From Struthio camelus (taxonomy: Eukaryota; Chordata; Aves; Struthioniformes; Struthionidae): a stretch of DNA of 64,000 nucleotides. Below are positions 25,301-36,033 of the stretch, piece by piece. The notes beneath the pieces are model-generated. The model ran no database searches, had not been told where the DNA came from, and was given only the letters and a program-made list of their open reading frames with translations. Location: assembly GCF_040807025.1 (NCBI RefSeq), contig NC_090943.1:7612356-7676355 (forward strand), given 5' to 3'. The translations under genes and the position numbers were made by a program. Position 1 is the stretch's first letter. Each line of letters begins with the position of its first letter.

Positions 25301-28154
25301 TGACCAGGTGACACTAACTATATCTGCTCCACTACCTTCTCATACCCTATCTCCTCCGTACAAAAGTGGAGGTAAAATAGAGTCTGAACACAGAGTCACC
25401 AACCTGGGAAGGCTCAAACACAGGAGTCTGGGGTATGCACAATCACTCTGCACATCCACAACACCTGGGACACAACCACACACGGTCCAGTATGTGACAC
25501 TCGCAAGCCCGGTAGATCATCAGTTATGCAATAACGCTGACAAAGATATGCTAACCATTCCTTTTCCCCGCATCCTTGTCTCCCATATTTATTTCCCTCA
25601 GAAATAAAGTGTTTTTGGAGCAAGATACAAACTGGTGTATCCCAAGGAGTTAACCTAATGCTTGGCTCCCACTTTCCTTTCTTTTATCAGTTGTGATCTG
25701 GACCCTGGCGGTATCTCCTATTACCTCCTATCTAGGGTTTTGTTTGCATTCTAAGTATCGCTATCATAAAGTTAATTCTTTTAAATCTTCCTCTCAAATT
25801 TTACTTCTCCTCAGCCACCCGGGAGAATTTCCTCTTCCTGTTTGGGGCATGCATCTCTGGATGTGACTGGGAGGAAACATCCTTCCCTCTTGGGCAATGG
25901 GGCTCTTTTCTAAGAGAGCGCTAGACTGGTTTATGCATGTTTTCCAGGACATGACTATTTTACTACATAACAGTCCTATGATTTATGTCCTTATACTGGA
26001 AGCTTGAGCCTTAATTTACTTCTTTATTTCATTACTTTTGGCTTTGCAAATAGAAAAACAGGGGGAAAAAAATCCCTGAATCTTGGCTATGGGATACCCT
26101 GGAGTGTATTAATATATGCTGGGGTTGAGGAGCTATTGGAGGAAGGAGTCGAAGCCCAGGGGCAGCCCCAGCATCGCATTGTGCAATGTGTTATTTCAGT
26201 CTCTCTGGAGACCTGTAATTGCATATGTCGAAGAAACTTTAAGGTAACCAGTGTACAGAGTAATGGCTACAGAAGACCAACTGACAGAACACATTGAACC
26301 AATTTTCTTCCAGCCTCCCCCAAATTTTCTTTAAAAGCTTCCCCCTTCAATCTGGGCAGCAGAGGAGGAGAAAACGTGGTGGTCAGCACAGAAACTTTGC
26401 CCCTTTCTGGTTCTCTCTTTTCCCTCAGCCCAAACATCACTGAACTTTCCGCTGTACCCACCATGGTAGGCACCAACAGCCAATTGCAAATAGACATCCT
26501 TGCTTGGCGGAGATTATGTTCCAAAACGATAAAACAAGAGACTATTATTCTCCTGTTACTGCCATGCTGACAGGCAACTTGGATTTTTAAAAAACTTTTT
26601 CACCAGCACTTCTAGCAAGCTTCGCAGAGTCTGCAGAGCACAAGGCGTTTATTTCTCTCAAGCAAAGTTTTAAAGGAGCTGATTTTGTCTGCACTGATTT
26701 TGGTTGCTTGCTGCGAGACGCCTTGAAAGCATGGCCTGGTTTTCAGTAATTTGCCTTCTAATACTCAAACCTAACTTAACCTTGCTCACTTTTTAGAATA
26801 TCTTATGAGCTCCCACACAGTCTATAATGGGATTTTCCCCATAGCTCCCTGCAGAACGCTACTCTGCAGTGATTTGGAGGAGCGAAAAAAGAGGGAGTGG
26901 AAGGAGAGAGGAAAAGGAAGCTATTTTGAGCACAAAGCCTCCAGGCAGATGTAGCTTGTGGAACTATCACATTCAGCCCTAGTTATTGGAGCAAATCAAT
27001 ACTAATTATTTTAAGGCTGAGGCCTTATGCTGGGGCTTCTCGGAGTATTCTTGGTGATCTTTTATTGCTTCTTTTGTGAATTTACAGTGTGAGCCTTCAT
27101 CATAGTGTACAGTGCAAGGCTGCTATAAAGCAAAAGAACATCCTGCTCCTTAGTCTCACACTGCTTTCCAGCACCCACGTACAGCCGCTCCCTGCAGGAG
27201 GGCCTATGGATGCAAAGGAAGGACAGATTTCATGCTGTGAGTCTCTTGTGGGCCTGGAGGATCCCAAAGAACTCCTCTCCCTCAAGGAGAAGACCATGTT
27301 TATGCTCTTTGCTTTAGGAGACAAGAAGATATCCTCATGGCCCCTTCAAGCAGCCTCAGACAGGTGTGAGGAGGCAAAGGAGCTGGCAATCCACTAAACG
27401 AAACCTGATTCCGTCTTGAAGCATGCAGGAAGATGGTGCATTCCTGTATCGGCCACGTTTCCACCCAGGCCAGTACAGCTGAGGGTTCATTTCACCTTCC
27501 ACGCAGGAGGAACACGCTTCACCCTCCTCACGGAGGAACCGTTCCTCAGGCATAGCCAAACTCACTTGGAGAAAACAGCTCATGTAGTTATCGACCATAG
27601 TATAAGAGGTTGGGATGCTCTCCAATGTCCAAAGCCTCCCTCCAACCAATTCAACACTGTTTACTGTGTCTCTGTTAATATTCTAGGTTAATTGCAAGCT
27701 CATATCTGACAAATAACTACCTTAAACTCTCAGCCCAGTGGCTACCCAGCCCAAACCCGAGAGCTTCCCCATGACGAAGGCTGATGCTTCACCTCCCAGT
27801 CCTGTTCAGCGCAGTCTCCGTGGTGTTTGGTGTTCCCTTGTACCAGCAGTCACACCACAACACGGATATGCAGCACCTACCCCACAGCTTGTGTTCCTGC
27901 CTCCTACCGCTTCTGCCTCCCTCCTGCCTCCCTGAGCTCTCTGCTGAGTTCCGTCAAACGAAGTTCAGAAATGCGGTCGCTCTGCAGGCCGATTCCTGCG
28001 AGGGTCCTGCTTTACACGAAGGGAGGGAGGGCAGGCTGCATCCCCGTACCCTGCTTAAGAAATCATGTGTACAACTCAGGCAGCTTTGATGCATGACACA
28101 GGTCTGGGAAGGGCAAGGGTAACCAGGAGGTCAACAATAAAAATCAGCGCAACG
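25301..28154. other. Non-coding sequence, no gene seen
   Basis: A 150-codon plus frame (25155-25607) is rich in Ser, Thr and Pro and has no recognisable domain. Frames near 27784-28096 overlap one another in different phases. Between 27951 and 28050 there are about eight CpGs in 100 bases, which is locally dense but much too short for a CpG island. No repeat was identified. Confidence 0.5.
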
Positions 28155-28210
28155 ATATCTACTGCCATTTAGTTTCTCCATTTTACAGAAGGGGTTATAA
28201 TGTTTTCCTC
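28155..28210 (-). repeat. Possible short MIR-like fragment
   Basis: CTCCATTTTACAGAAGGGGT resembles the reverse MIR block 'ccattttacagatgggg'. Only about 25 bases fit and the flanks do not extend the match. Confidence 0.25.
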
Positions 28211-28235
28211 TTATAAAGGCTCTTGCCTGCATTGA

Positions 28236-28250
28236 TTTTTTTTTTTTTTT
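28236..28250. repeat. T15 homopolymer
   Basis: There is an uninterrupted run of 15 T. It could be the complement of an old poly-A tail, but no target-site duplication or retrocopy is visible beside it. Confidence 0.85.
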
Positions 28251-28254
28251 GATT

Positions 28255-28460
28255 TAGTGCCTGAACTAGGAAATATGAAAGATTGTTTCATTTCATCCAA
28301 AATGAAATATCTGTTTCATTTTCTGGATTCTTTATTTTTGTGCTTTTCCATAAAAATTAGCTACATTTCTAAACAAAATATTGGTTTGATATGCAAAACT
28401 TTGGTTTTGCAAATAGTAAAATGTGAGGCTGCCATCTTTTCAAAAATAATTTCCTTCCAT
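28255..28460. repeat. AT-rich block with TTTCAT/ATGAAA palindromes, possible old repeat
   Basis: GTTTCATTTCATCCAAAATG is followed by AAATATCTGTTTCATTTTC, and then by CAAAACTTTGGTTTTGCAAA. ATTTCAT (28290-28296) and ATGAAAT (28302-28308) are an exact inverted pair. Similar 'tttcattttgaaat' palindromic blocks occur in an old repeat common in turtles and crocodilians. Family membership is an inference. Confidence 0.35.
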
Positions 28461-28615
28461 GCTCAGGAGGAGAAAACAACTTGATACATACAACACGGCT
28501 TTGCCAAGGTTTGGTTTAACCAAAGATGATTTGTTTATGGCAAATGAACTACCGTCTGAGAACTTGCCTCGTGTAGCTCCGTTCTCCACTAGCCCTTTTT
28601 TGTCTTTTTAGATTT

Positions 28616-28690
28616 GAAATTCTTTGGGGAGAAGAGACTGACTCTCCGTTTGCACAGGAGAGAGCACTTTGAAGATAAAAATTGTTATAG
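28616..28690 (+). repeat. Possible L2/CR1-type 3' tail fragment
   Basis: AAATTCTTTGGGGAGAAGAG and ACTGACTCTCC resemble the tail block 'gtaagctctttggggcagagactgtctct' found near the 3' ends of several old LINE/SINE families. Comparable weak matches occur at 49190-49230 and 60973-61005. Short length keeps confidence low. Confidence 0.3.
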
Positions 28691-29135
28691 CAGTGCTAAG
28701 TACTGTGTAGCCTCAGAAGAATGTGTTATCAGCTTACAAAGCTACTTTGAAAAGTAGCATACACTCAAAGGCACTGACATCTGTCTGTAAAAAGAAAAAA
28801 AAAAGTGTAGGTGGGATTACTGTCTGGTATATAACTTTCTCGCAGACCTTAGCTATATGAAACATACTGCAAGTGAGGCAGAATTTTTCACAGTAACAAT
28901 TGCTCCCAGCAAAACTTGTTTTTAAGGACTCTGTGGCCATGGCCTGCTGTTGACGCCAGCAGAGCCTGTTCTGGTAGCACAGGGACGCCAAAGCTTTTTA
29001 CAGTCAGATCGAAAGGACTTCCTCAGGTCGCCGCAGTTCAGACCAGCCTCTACAAAGATATGATTCAGCCGATCAAGTTTTATTAACCAACAACTAATTT
29101 TGAGGTGAGTCAATTCTTGCAATCAATTCTGGGAT

Positions 29136-29160
29136 TTTTTTTGGGGGGGGGAGGGGGGAG
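29136..29160. repeat. T8-G9-A-G6 simple sequence
   Basis: A T8 run is directly followed by nine G, one A and six G (G9 at 29143-29151, G6 at 29153-29158). The G-runs could form guanine-rich structures, but only two runs are present and they do not meet the usual four-run quadruplex pattern. Confidence 0.75.
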
Positions 29161-30171
29161 AGTTTCCCAGTGGGTATCGCTACAGCAAACTGAGCTGTCT
29201 GCACAGAGTTTCAGAACTGGACAAAAAACTGCATGAGACCCAACAGTTCTATATCATCTTTACAAAGGCAAATAATTTATGGCGTCTGCCTTCCTGGCTA
29301 GACTGTCTTTTTAAACTCTTTCAAGGATGTCTGGTATTTCTTTCATCATGGCTCCCATTTTGCTAGGCTGACAAGCGTGAGACCAGCACCAATGGAAGGA
29401 ATGGAAACATTTACTCATATTTTGGAAGGGTTCCCCCATCCACCCCCTCTCCGTCCCTGCTGACCACATCTATGCCATGGCCAATTTCACAGCCCGCTTA
29501 CACAGCTTGCTCCACTTCCAGTCCAGTGAGCGCTAGTTTTCAAGTTAGAAAAAAAAAAAATCTCCTGACTGTATACAGAGCTGTATAAAAAATACTCTCA
29601 CAAGGGCAAGCTGAGTAATCTGCACTGCCAGCCTGGGCTCCTCAGCCCTGTCCACATGCATACACGACTGCTGATGCTCATCCATTTGAGCCTTCGTAGC
29701 ACGGCACCAGGGCTCTTCTTCTATGGAGATGGAGTGCACAAAAACACCAAGGCCAGAGTGACTCCCAATCCACAACCAAGGTATGTCCAAGCCATGATGG
29801 CAAGACCCTGAGCCTCATGAGGCAACAAGAGGCTGAGCAGCTGGAAAGTCCTTTGAAGTTTCTGGAAATGCTTGAGCACCTGTAGGACTTAAGTCTGGGT
29901 GGTGGGTCACCATGAGATCAAAGATCTGGCTGTCCCGGGATCGATTTCAGTCCTGCCAGCTAATGCATATGGTGCCCTAGGGTGTGGGAGCGGATAACCG
30001 GGTGTCCCAGTTCTCGTCCGCTCAAGCTCAGAATAAGCCCTCTAAGCTGAGGGAATTTTTCCACCATGGAGTAGAATCCAGCTTGGCCAAGCCATGTGAT
30101 CAGTCTGCAGAGCAAAGTCCCTCACAGACCAGATGCTGGGATGCAAATGAAAGCCTCCATTCTCTCATGAC

Positions 30172-30220
30172 ATCCAAGGCCCTGATCCTGCAAATTCATC
30201 TGCACAGGCAAATCTCTCGT
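30172..30220. repeat. L3-type LINE tail fragment
   Basis: CCAAGGCCCTGATCCTGCAA matches the start of the family block 'aggccctgatcctgcaaacacttacgcac' very well. The following ATTCATCTGCACAGGC is a diverged continuation. The remainder of the palindromic unit is not preserved. Confidence 0.45.
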
Positions 30221-31649
30221 CCTGTACTGCTCGAGACCTTGTGATAGCCCAACCCTGCAGATCAGCCACGGGACAGCTCAGGAAGCCGCTGCAGAGAAAT
30301 GGAAAGTTTCTTCCAGAAAAAAAACAGCTTCGCCACGGCTCTGAACCACTGTCCCACATCTCATGTGAGTAGATAAACTTTAGTTCTTACTCTTACCGTT
30401 GAGCCACTCGTGCATCTGCTGAGGGGGTATTCAGCCTAATTAAAGTAGAGGTGTCTCCTATAGCTTTGGAGAACTGCATCTGAACTTAATTGTTCTTTCC
30501 ACTGCCCCCAAGGGAACCCGGCCTCCTAACTCAGGTATGCGAATGCCTTCCAAAAACGTGCAGATTTTTCCTCCTTCTCATTCCTGCCCAATGGTTGAGC
30601 ACACCTATAAATAAACACAGTTTCTTTTCACAGCAACACTAGCTAGAGAAGCATCCAGTATGTTAGTCACTCTAAATATGGCCTTTTTTATCAGATCTCT
30701 CTGTTACAGATAAAATAAGTCTGGGACAACCTAGAAATCTGCACTGAGGCTCTATTGCAGGTAAGAACTTGGAGTATCACCTTAAAATAGTAGCATGCAA
30801 CTAGACAAGCTCTGAACTCACTGGCTACCTTGAATACATGGGGTCATCGTGCATCAGCCACAGCTCTGCTTCTATCATATGGGCTGCTGGTAGTATCCCT
30901 GCAGCTGCTAAAGTCTTTAGGTATGGAGGAGGACAGTTTATGAAAGGGGACTGTGAGGCAGAGCTTCCTCTGATAGGACATGCCACAGCCTTCCCAGCTC
31001 ACGATAACTCCAGCTGCCTCCTCACCTCAGAAAGGCTCGGAGGGGAATGGTGTGAATTTACCTACGTAGAACAATGTAGGAAAATTTGCTGTGAAATAAG
31101 GACAAACACCCTGAGCCATAAGCTCTCAGCTAGAGTATAAACAGCAGCCAAACAGTTGCTGGTGGTGCTGGTGGTGGTGGTGGTGGTATTATTTTAGTTG
31201 CAAAGCGTCCTTTATGAGCAAATCCATATCCTGGAGCAAGACAACAGCTGAACTCAAGCCTGTGAAACACCTCATCCTGGTGACTTGTTTTCTGGGACAA
31301 CTACAGTAATATTTTTTTGATCTCAGAAGAAAGGACTGAGCATTTCCCTCACCTGGCATGTCTTACCTCTAGGACTTTGTATTTGTTTTCTGTATCTGGA
31401 GCAGTTACTCTGGGCAATCTCAGCTTACTTTTAACTCCTCGTGTGCCACAGACAATAGAGGCCTTCACAGCCTCTCGGGGTTGTTCGCTCCCTTTTCCTT
31501 TCTGCTTAACAGGAGCTTTCAGAGCTGTCACAGCATCTGTCTAATGACATTGGATTTTCAGAGCGCCACTGCCCACAGATGATGGCTGAACTACCAGCTG
31601 CTCTGTTAATCACTTTCTGAACCTAATGCTTTCTTTTATTCTTCCCAAT
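30221..31649. other. Non-coding sequence, no gene seen
   Basis: The longest frame is 100 codons (30838-31140 +), not recognisable. A donor-like TTGCAG|GTAAGAAC lies at 30756-30769. A TGG repeat is listed separately. No gene is supported. Confidence 0.5.
31160..31187. repeat. (TGG)n microsatellite
   Basis: About nine TGG units occur with one TGC interruption at 31166-31168. It lies in no credible reading frame. Confidence 0.8.
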
Positions 31650-31815
31650 AACATGTAATGTTTATGGGGTGCTTCCCAGCTGCAGAACCCAAAGCACCTT
31701 ACCGGAGGCCAGTAGCAGTACACCACTTTACCAAAGGGAAACTGCAACACAGAGAAGGTGAAAACCCCAGCCCACGTTGCCAGAATCCCAGTTAAGTACA
31801 GGCAACTGTAGGCCA
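31650..31815 (-). repeat. MIR-like SINE with L3-like lead-in, reverse
   Basis: TATGGGGTGCTTCCCAGCTG and AGAACCCAAAGCACCTTACC match 'tatggcgcctttcatctga...gatcccaaagcgctttaca'. They are followed by ACACCACTTTACCAAAGGGA and AACTGCAACACAGAGAAGGT, which match 'ccattttacagatggggaaactgaggcacagagaggt'. The downstream CCACGTTGCCAGAATCCCAG continues the 'aggtcacacag...gggatt' section. Order is preserved over about 150 bases, which makes this one of the better copies. Confidence 0.6.
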
Positions 31816-32514
31816 TAACGCTTCCTTTTGTCTCAATATCTGATACTGCTACCTCGCAAGGTGACCATATATTCCAGGTTACCATGGGATCTACCCATGC
31901 CCCAGAAGACATTTTCAGGATGTCTGAAATGTTCCAGTTCTCCAAAATATATAGGCACAAATTAGGACTTCTCCGTTTGTTTCAGATCTTGTTGCTGTAC
32001 CACACTGACTCCATGTGGCACTGGCTGAGGGAAAATTATCCAGGAGAACGAGGGCTCATAGTGGTGGACAGTATTTGGACAGAGAAGCCCAGTGAGCAGT
32101 GATGTTCACATCAGACTGGTTTTCTTTACTCAAAGTAGATAGATGTTCATGGCACTTACTGAGCATTTCAAGCTAAATGTATTCAGATATTGAGTTAGCA
32201 GGAGGAAAAAAATCACAATTTTGTAAAGTGCACTCAAGCTCCTGTTGGGATGGAAGCTGGGAGTTGTGACACTGAAATGTGATTTAAAGGATTACTTTTA
32301 GCTTGTTTGTCTGTGGAAATACCGTTTATGTAATCACAGCCTGTGTGAGTAACTTTTGAACCCAACGATCGCTTTCGACCAAGTATGACAGAGATGAAGT
32401 GTTCCCAAAGCTCAGTAGTTCTTCCAAGACTCATAAAATATCCAGGTAGGAGAGAGAGCCCCAAGTGGCAGGGTGGAGACACCCTCAGACAATATTAGAC
32501 ATGAGAGAAGCTAG
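31816..32514. other. Non-coding sequence, no gene seen
   Basis: The longest frames are 72 and 82 codons, without recognisable content. No repeat was identified before the microsatellite. Confidence 0.55.
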
Positions 32515-32525
32515 GCAGACAGACA

Positions 32526-32577
<52 letters not shown>
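32515..32577. repeat. (CAGA)3-(AC)25 microsatellite
   Basis: Three CAGA units (32515-32526) run into an uninterrupted AC tract of 51 bases (32527-32577). Frames translated across it give alternating Thr-His or Cys-Val and are artefacts. Such a long perfect CA tract is expected to be length-variable between individuals. Confidence 0.97.
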
Positions 32578-32578
<1 letters not shown>

Positions 32579-35500
32579 CTTTCAATGCCCCAGCTGATGG
32601 GAAATCCCGAATTTGTCCCCATGCCAGAGAATCCAAACAACAGACATGAAGGCTGGAAGTGAGGCTGTTTTGATCCTGCCGCACATTGAATCACTGATCT
32701 CCTGGGGAATTTGCCTTTTTAAGGCTGCAACAAAGAAGTCCAATGAATGTGAGGAGGCAGGAAAAGAGCAGCCACATTCCACTCTTCCTGCCCATGTCCT
32801 CCCTCACCCCTTCGCAGTTGTCCTTGTCATATGTTTGCCGTGTCCATACTGCAAACACTGCTTCACTTAACCTATGGCTGCTCCGTGTGGACTGCAAAGC
32901 AGACATCACAGTGGTAACCCTTGAAAGAGCCGAGCCTTCCTGCGTTAACACCTCAGGACAAGCTAGCAGCATTCTTTGGAGATGCTGTTGAAATGCACCC
33001 TGCTGAGGTGGGTAATCTCAAGGGCTGCAGGATTGCCAGAGCCCAGAAGTCCGTCACCTGCTTGCAGAGGAGAACCAGCTCTCCTCGCAGCAGCTGAGGA
33101 GAGGGGTGTTACACCAGTCAAGAGGAATTCCTCATGGGTCAAAGCCCCCAGCTTGAACTCCTGTACTTGCCCCTAAAGCATCCTCTGCCCCACAGCTCCA
33201 GGAGGTGGAAACAAGCCAGCATTGACCCAGCAATAGAAGCACTTCTAAGCCTGCCACAGATTTACTGCACTGGGAGAGGGAGTACTCCAGAGACTTAAGC
33301 CCTCCTTCTCCCCTTATTTGTGTCACTGCATGCTCCTATATCGTGGCAACAGTCACGCAGATGTGTCCTGTCCTCTAGTCACATTACAGCTACATTAATT
33401 CATGGTGGACCAAAGACACGAGATGCTTTTCTGTGTCCCCTTAGAGCCACCAAGTCAGGAGCTCAAAGTAGAGCCATGTTCCATATACTTCCTTTTGTCT
33501 GTAAAACATCAGGATTTACAAAGCACTGAGCATAATAAATAGACCTGTTCTTAGCATGGTGTTTTGTGGCAGTCCTGAGAAGCCAACCAGGTAAGGACCT
33601 ATTACTCTTGGAGCTGTGGAAATCCTCAGTCAATGGCAGCTTCTGCAGCATAGCACTTGCAGACAGCAGTTTATATGACTCCATCCCTACCTCTCTGCAG
33701 GCCACCATCTCGCCAGCTGGTGGGCACTGCTGCTCCCAGATTAGGATTCTTAATTTGGAGAGTTTCTTTTGATATTTTGAATACTACAGCATGATGCTTG
33801 TGCGCTCACGGCAGCACACTGTGCTCAGAGAGGATGAAATTCAGCTCCTCTAATCACACCCAGTTTCTCTCTCATGCTTTCTTTTCTTCCTTTCCTGATT
33901 CATTTAAATCAACTATGAAAAATGTCACTGGTTTCCAGGAAAAGCAGGGATCTGGCCAAGGCAAAAGTCAACCCTTTAATTTAAAACAGTTGAGGGGGAG
34001 ACAATTAGGTGAAGCCGCTCAGCTAATGCACAAACAGTTTGTAATTACAGGAGCAGGCTGGGAAAACAGGACCTACCTAGGGAATATTCTTATTAAATAA
34101 AGCAGAATTCTGTCACCTTCTTAATCATGAAATATTGATGAAACTGTAAGCAGCCCCTCTGAGGTTTTAGCCTTTGCCCTCTCCTTGTGTGTGTATGTGT
34201 CCACATAAAGAAGAAAGGGGGAAGAAAGCCCTTCAAAGCCTAGCCACGTATTTGCAGAATACAAAGCACACTGCTCCATACCGGTAAAATTTGCTGAGGT
34301 TGCATGGGCATATGGATTGGGGAAATAAAAATTCTGCACTCGCCACAACTAGGAACTTCTTTCAGACTGATTGTGAGTAATGGAGAGGTGAGGGACAAGT
34401 AAGAAAGGCCACATTTAAGGGACACTGCCCTATGACTCTGCAGAGGAAGGGCCAGATTCTGGTGTTCTTGCTCATGGTGAGCCACTCCACAGTGTTTTGG
34501 AGGCAGCAGAGGGCTATTGAATCTTCCCCTGGCATTATGAAGCTATAATTGCAGCCTGGATGCTTGTTCCTGGGTCAAACAACAGCTGGCAATAAAAAGC
34601 AAACATGGGGACCAGTCCTCACTAGCTAAAGGCCAACCCCGGCAGTGGGAGGTTGGAGCATCTGGAGCTCTGAGCATCCACATCCTCCTCTGAGAACTCT
34701 CGGGTCCCAGAGAAAACAACGCCCAAGGCGTTACAGCCTGCGAACGCAAGGGGGATGTACCCAACATTATTAATTGTGCTTGGAAATCTAAGGCTAAACT
34801 GCCTGGCCATACCTGGAGACTGCTGGAGCTAGGATGAGAGCCCCAGAGGTCCACGTCTCACACAGTGCGTGAACCTTCACGCTCTCTCTCTGAGCTGCCA
34901 AAGACATGTCAGCAGCTCAGTAGAGGAGCAAGTTACCTTCAGTCAGCTGGGTAGCTGGGAGGCAGGTAGCCACTGCACCCCTAACACTGTTTAGCTCATG
35001 TCTGGGCACCGCTGATTTCTACCCTGAATTTATCTGAGGAGCCTCAGCAACAGAAGCTCAGAAAAGCCCTGAGGGGGTAGAGTCAGGGATTATGAATAAT
35101 GGGTGAAACCAAGAAGCTCAGGAAATGAGAAACAGACAAATTTTCATCCCTTCACACTTCTCTTTGCAGTGGGAAGGGACAGAAACTTTTTTCAAACCAA
35201 AATAACCACGTTCAGTTCCACTTCTATGACTCAGTTCTACGGTCCTACCCAAGACAAATAAATGAAGAAAAATGGGAACTTTCCAGAAGAGAGACATTGG
35301 AACCACAAGGAAGAACCGGGTGCATCACCAGTAATGAATCCCAAAAAGCAGATGCTCACCTGAGCCCATGACAGTTTTTATCTCTTAAGAGGGGTACAGT
35401 TGAATGAGGCTGAGGAGAAAAAAAGTGGATGGGAATGCAGGACTTACTTAGCAGAAGGATTGATCAGGAAAATAAACCTCTACATGAGGTTGTGGGGACT

Positions 35501-36000
35501 TTTTCAACAAGAAAACATTGCAGTTGGGAGGGGAAAGCCAGGGAGCAGACTTGAGAAAAGGACTGGGGCCAAAGTGGCTGGAAGGCAGAGGAAGGAAGGA
35601 TCAAAGCACTGGAAGAGGAAGGAGGACAAAGCTGGGGAGGCTGCAATAGCTTAAAGAAGGAGAGATGCATCAAGCAGCAGGGGAGCCTTCTCTCTACCCG
35701 CTCTGGTAATGGGGCCTTTGTTCTGCTCCTTTCATGTTCACGCACATCCCAGTCCATAAGGGCAGCCGACAGGAGCTGAATCAATCACTCACTGGTCCCA
35801 GCGGAGGGCAGGAAGTGATTGATTTGCTCTCCCCGATGGCTGGCTCTGAAAGGACACGCTCTCATTACAATTAGTTTCTGGGTCCCAGTTTGTTACGTCA
35901 GTTGAAATCCCGGTCTAAATACTACAAACCCTCCCGCCTTCACTGCAAGCTCAGATTTGGGGCCTCAGCTTCATTTCAACTGTCTGAGAAAGCTATGGGG
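32578..36000. other. Non-coding sequence, no gene seen
   Basis: Frames are 106 codons or shorter and none is recognisable. A purine-rich region lies at about 35520-35660, mostly G and A in a loose GGAAGG pattern. I recognise no repeat family. Confidence 0.5.
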
Positions 36001-36033
36001 GAAAAAAAAACTACATTTGAAAAAAAAAAAAAA
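36001..36033. repeat. Paired A9 and A14 homopolymer runs
   Basis: A9 at 36002-36010 and A14 at 36020-36033 are separated by CTACATTTG. They could be a degraded poly-A tail, but no retrocopied sequence is recognised upstream. Confidence 0.8.

Larger units (their letters stand above)
28461..30171. other. Non-coding sequence, no gene seen
   Basis: Frames are 86 codons or shorter. The block contains a weak LINE-tail-like phrase (28616-28690) and a T/G-run, both listed separately. Otherwise it is unique-looking mixed sequence. Confidence 0.5.

Noticed and set aside
25155..25607. 150-codon open frame as a gene
   Set aside because: Composition is Ser/Thr/Pro-rich with no known motif, and it overlaps LINE-like remnants at its start. 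Chance frames of this length are expected somewhere in 64 kb.
29136..29160. G-quadruplex
   Set aside because: Only two G-runs are present (G9 and G6), so the usual four-run pattern with loops is not met.
32465..32694. Open frames with Thr-His or Cys-Val repeats
   Set aside because: These are translations of the CA microsatellite on the two strands.
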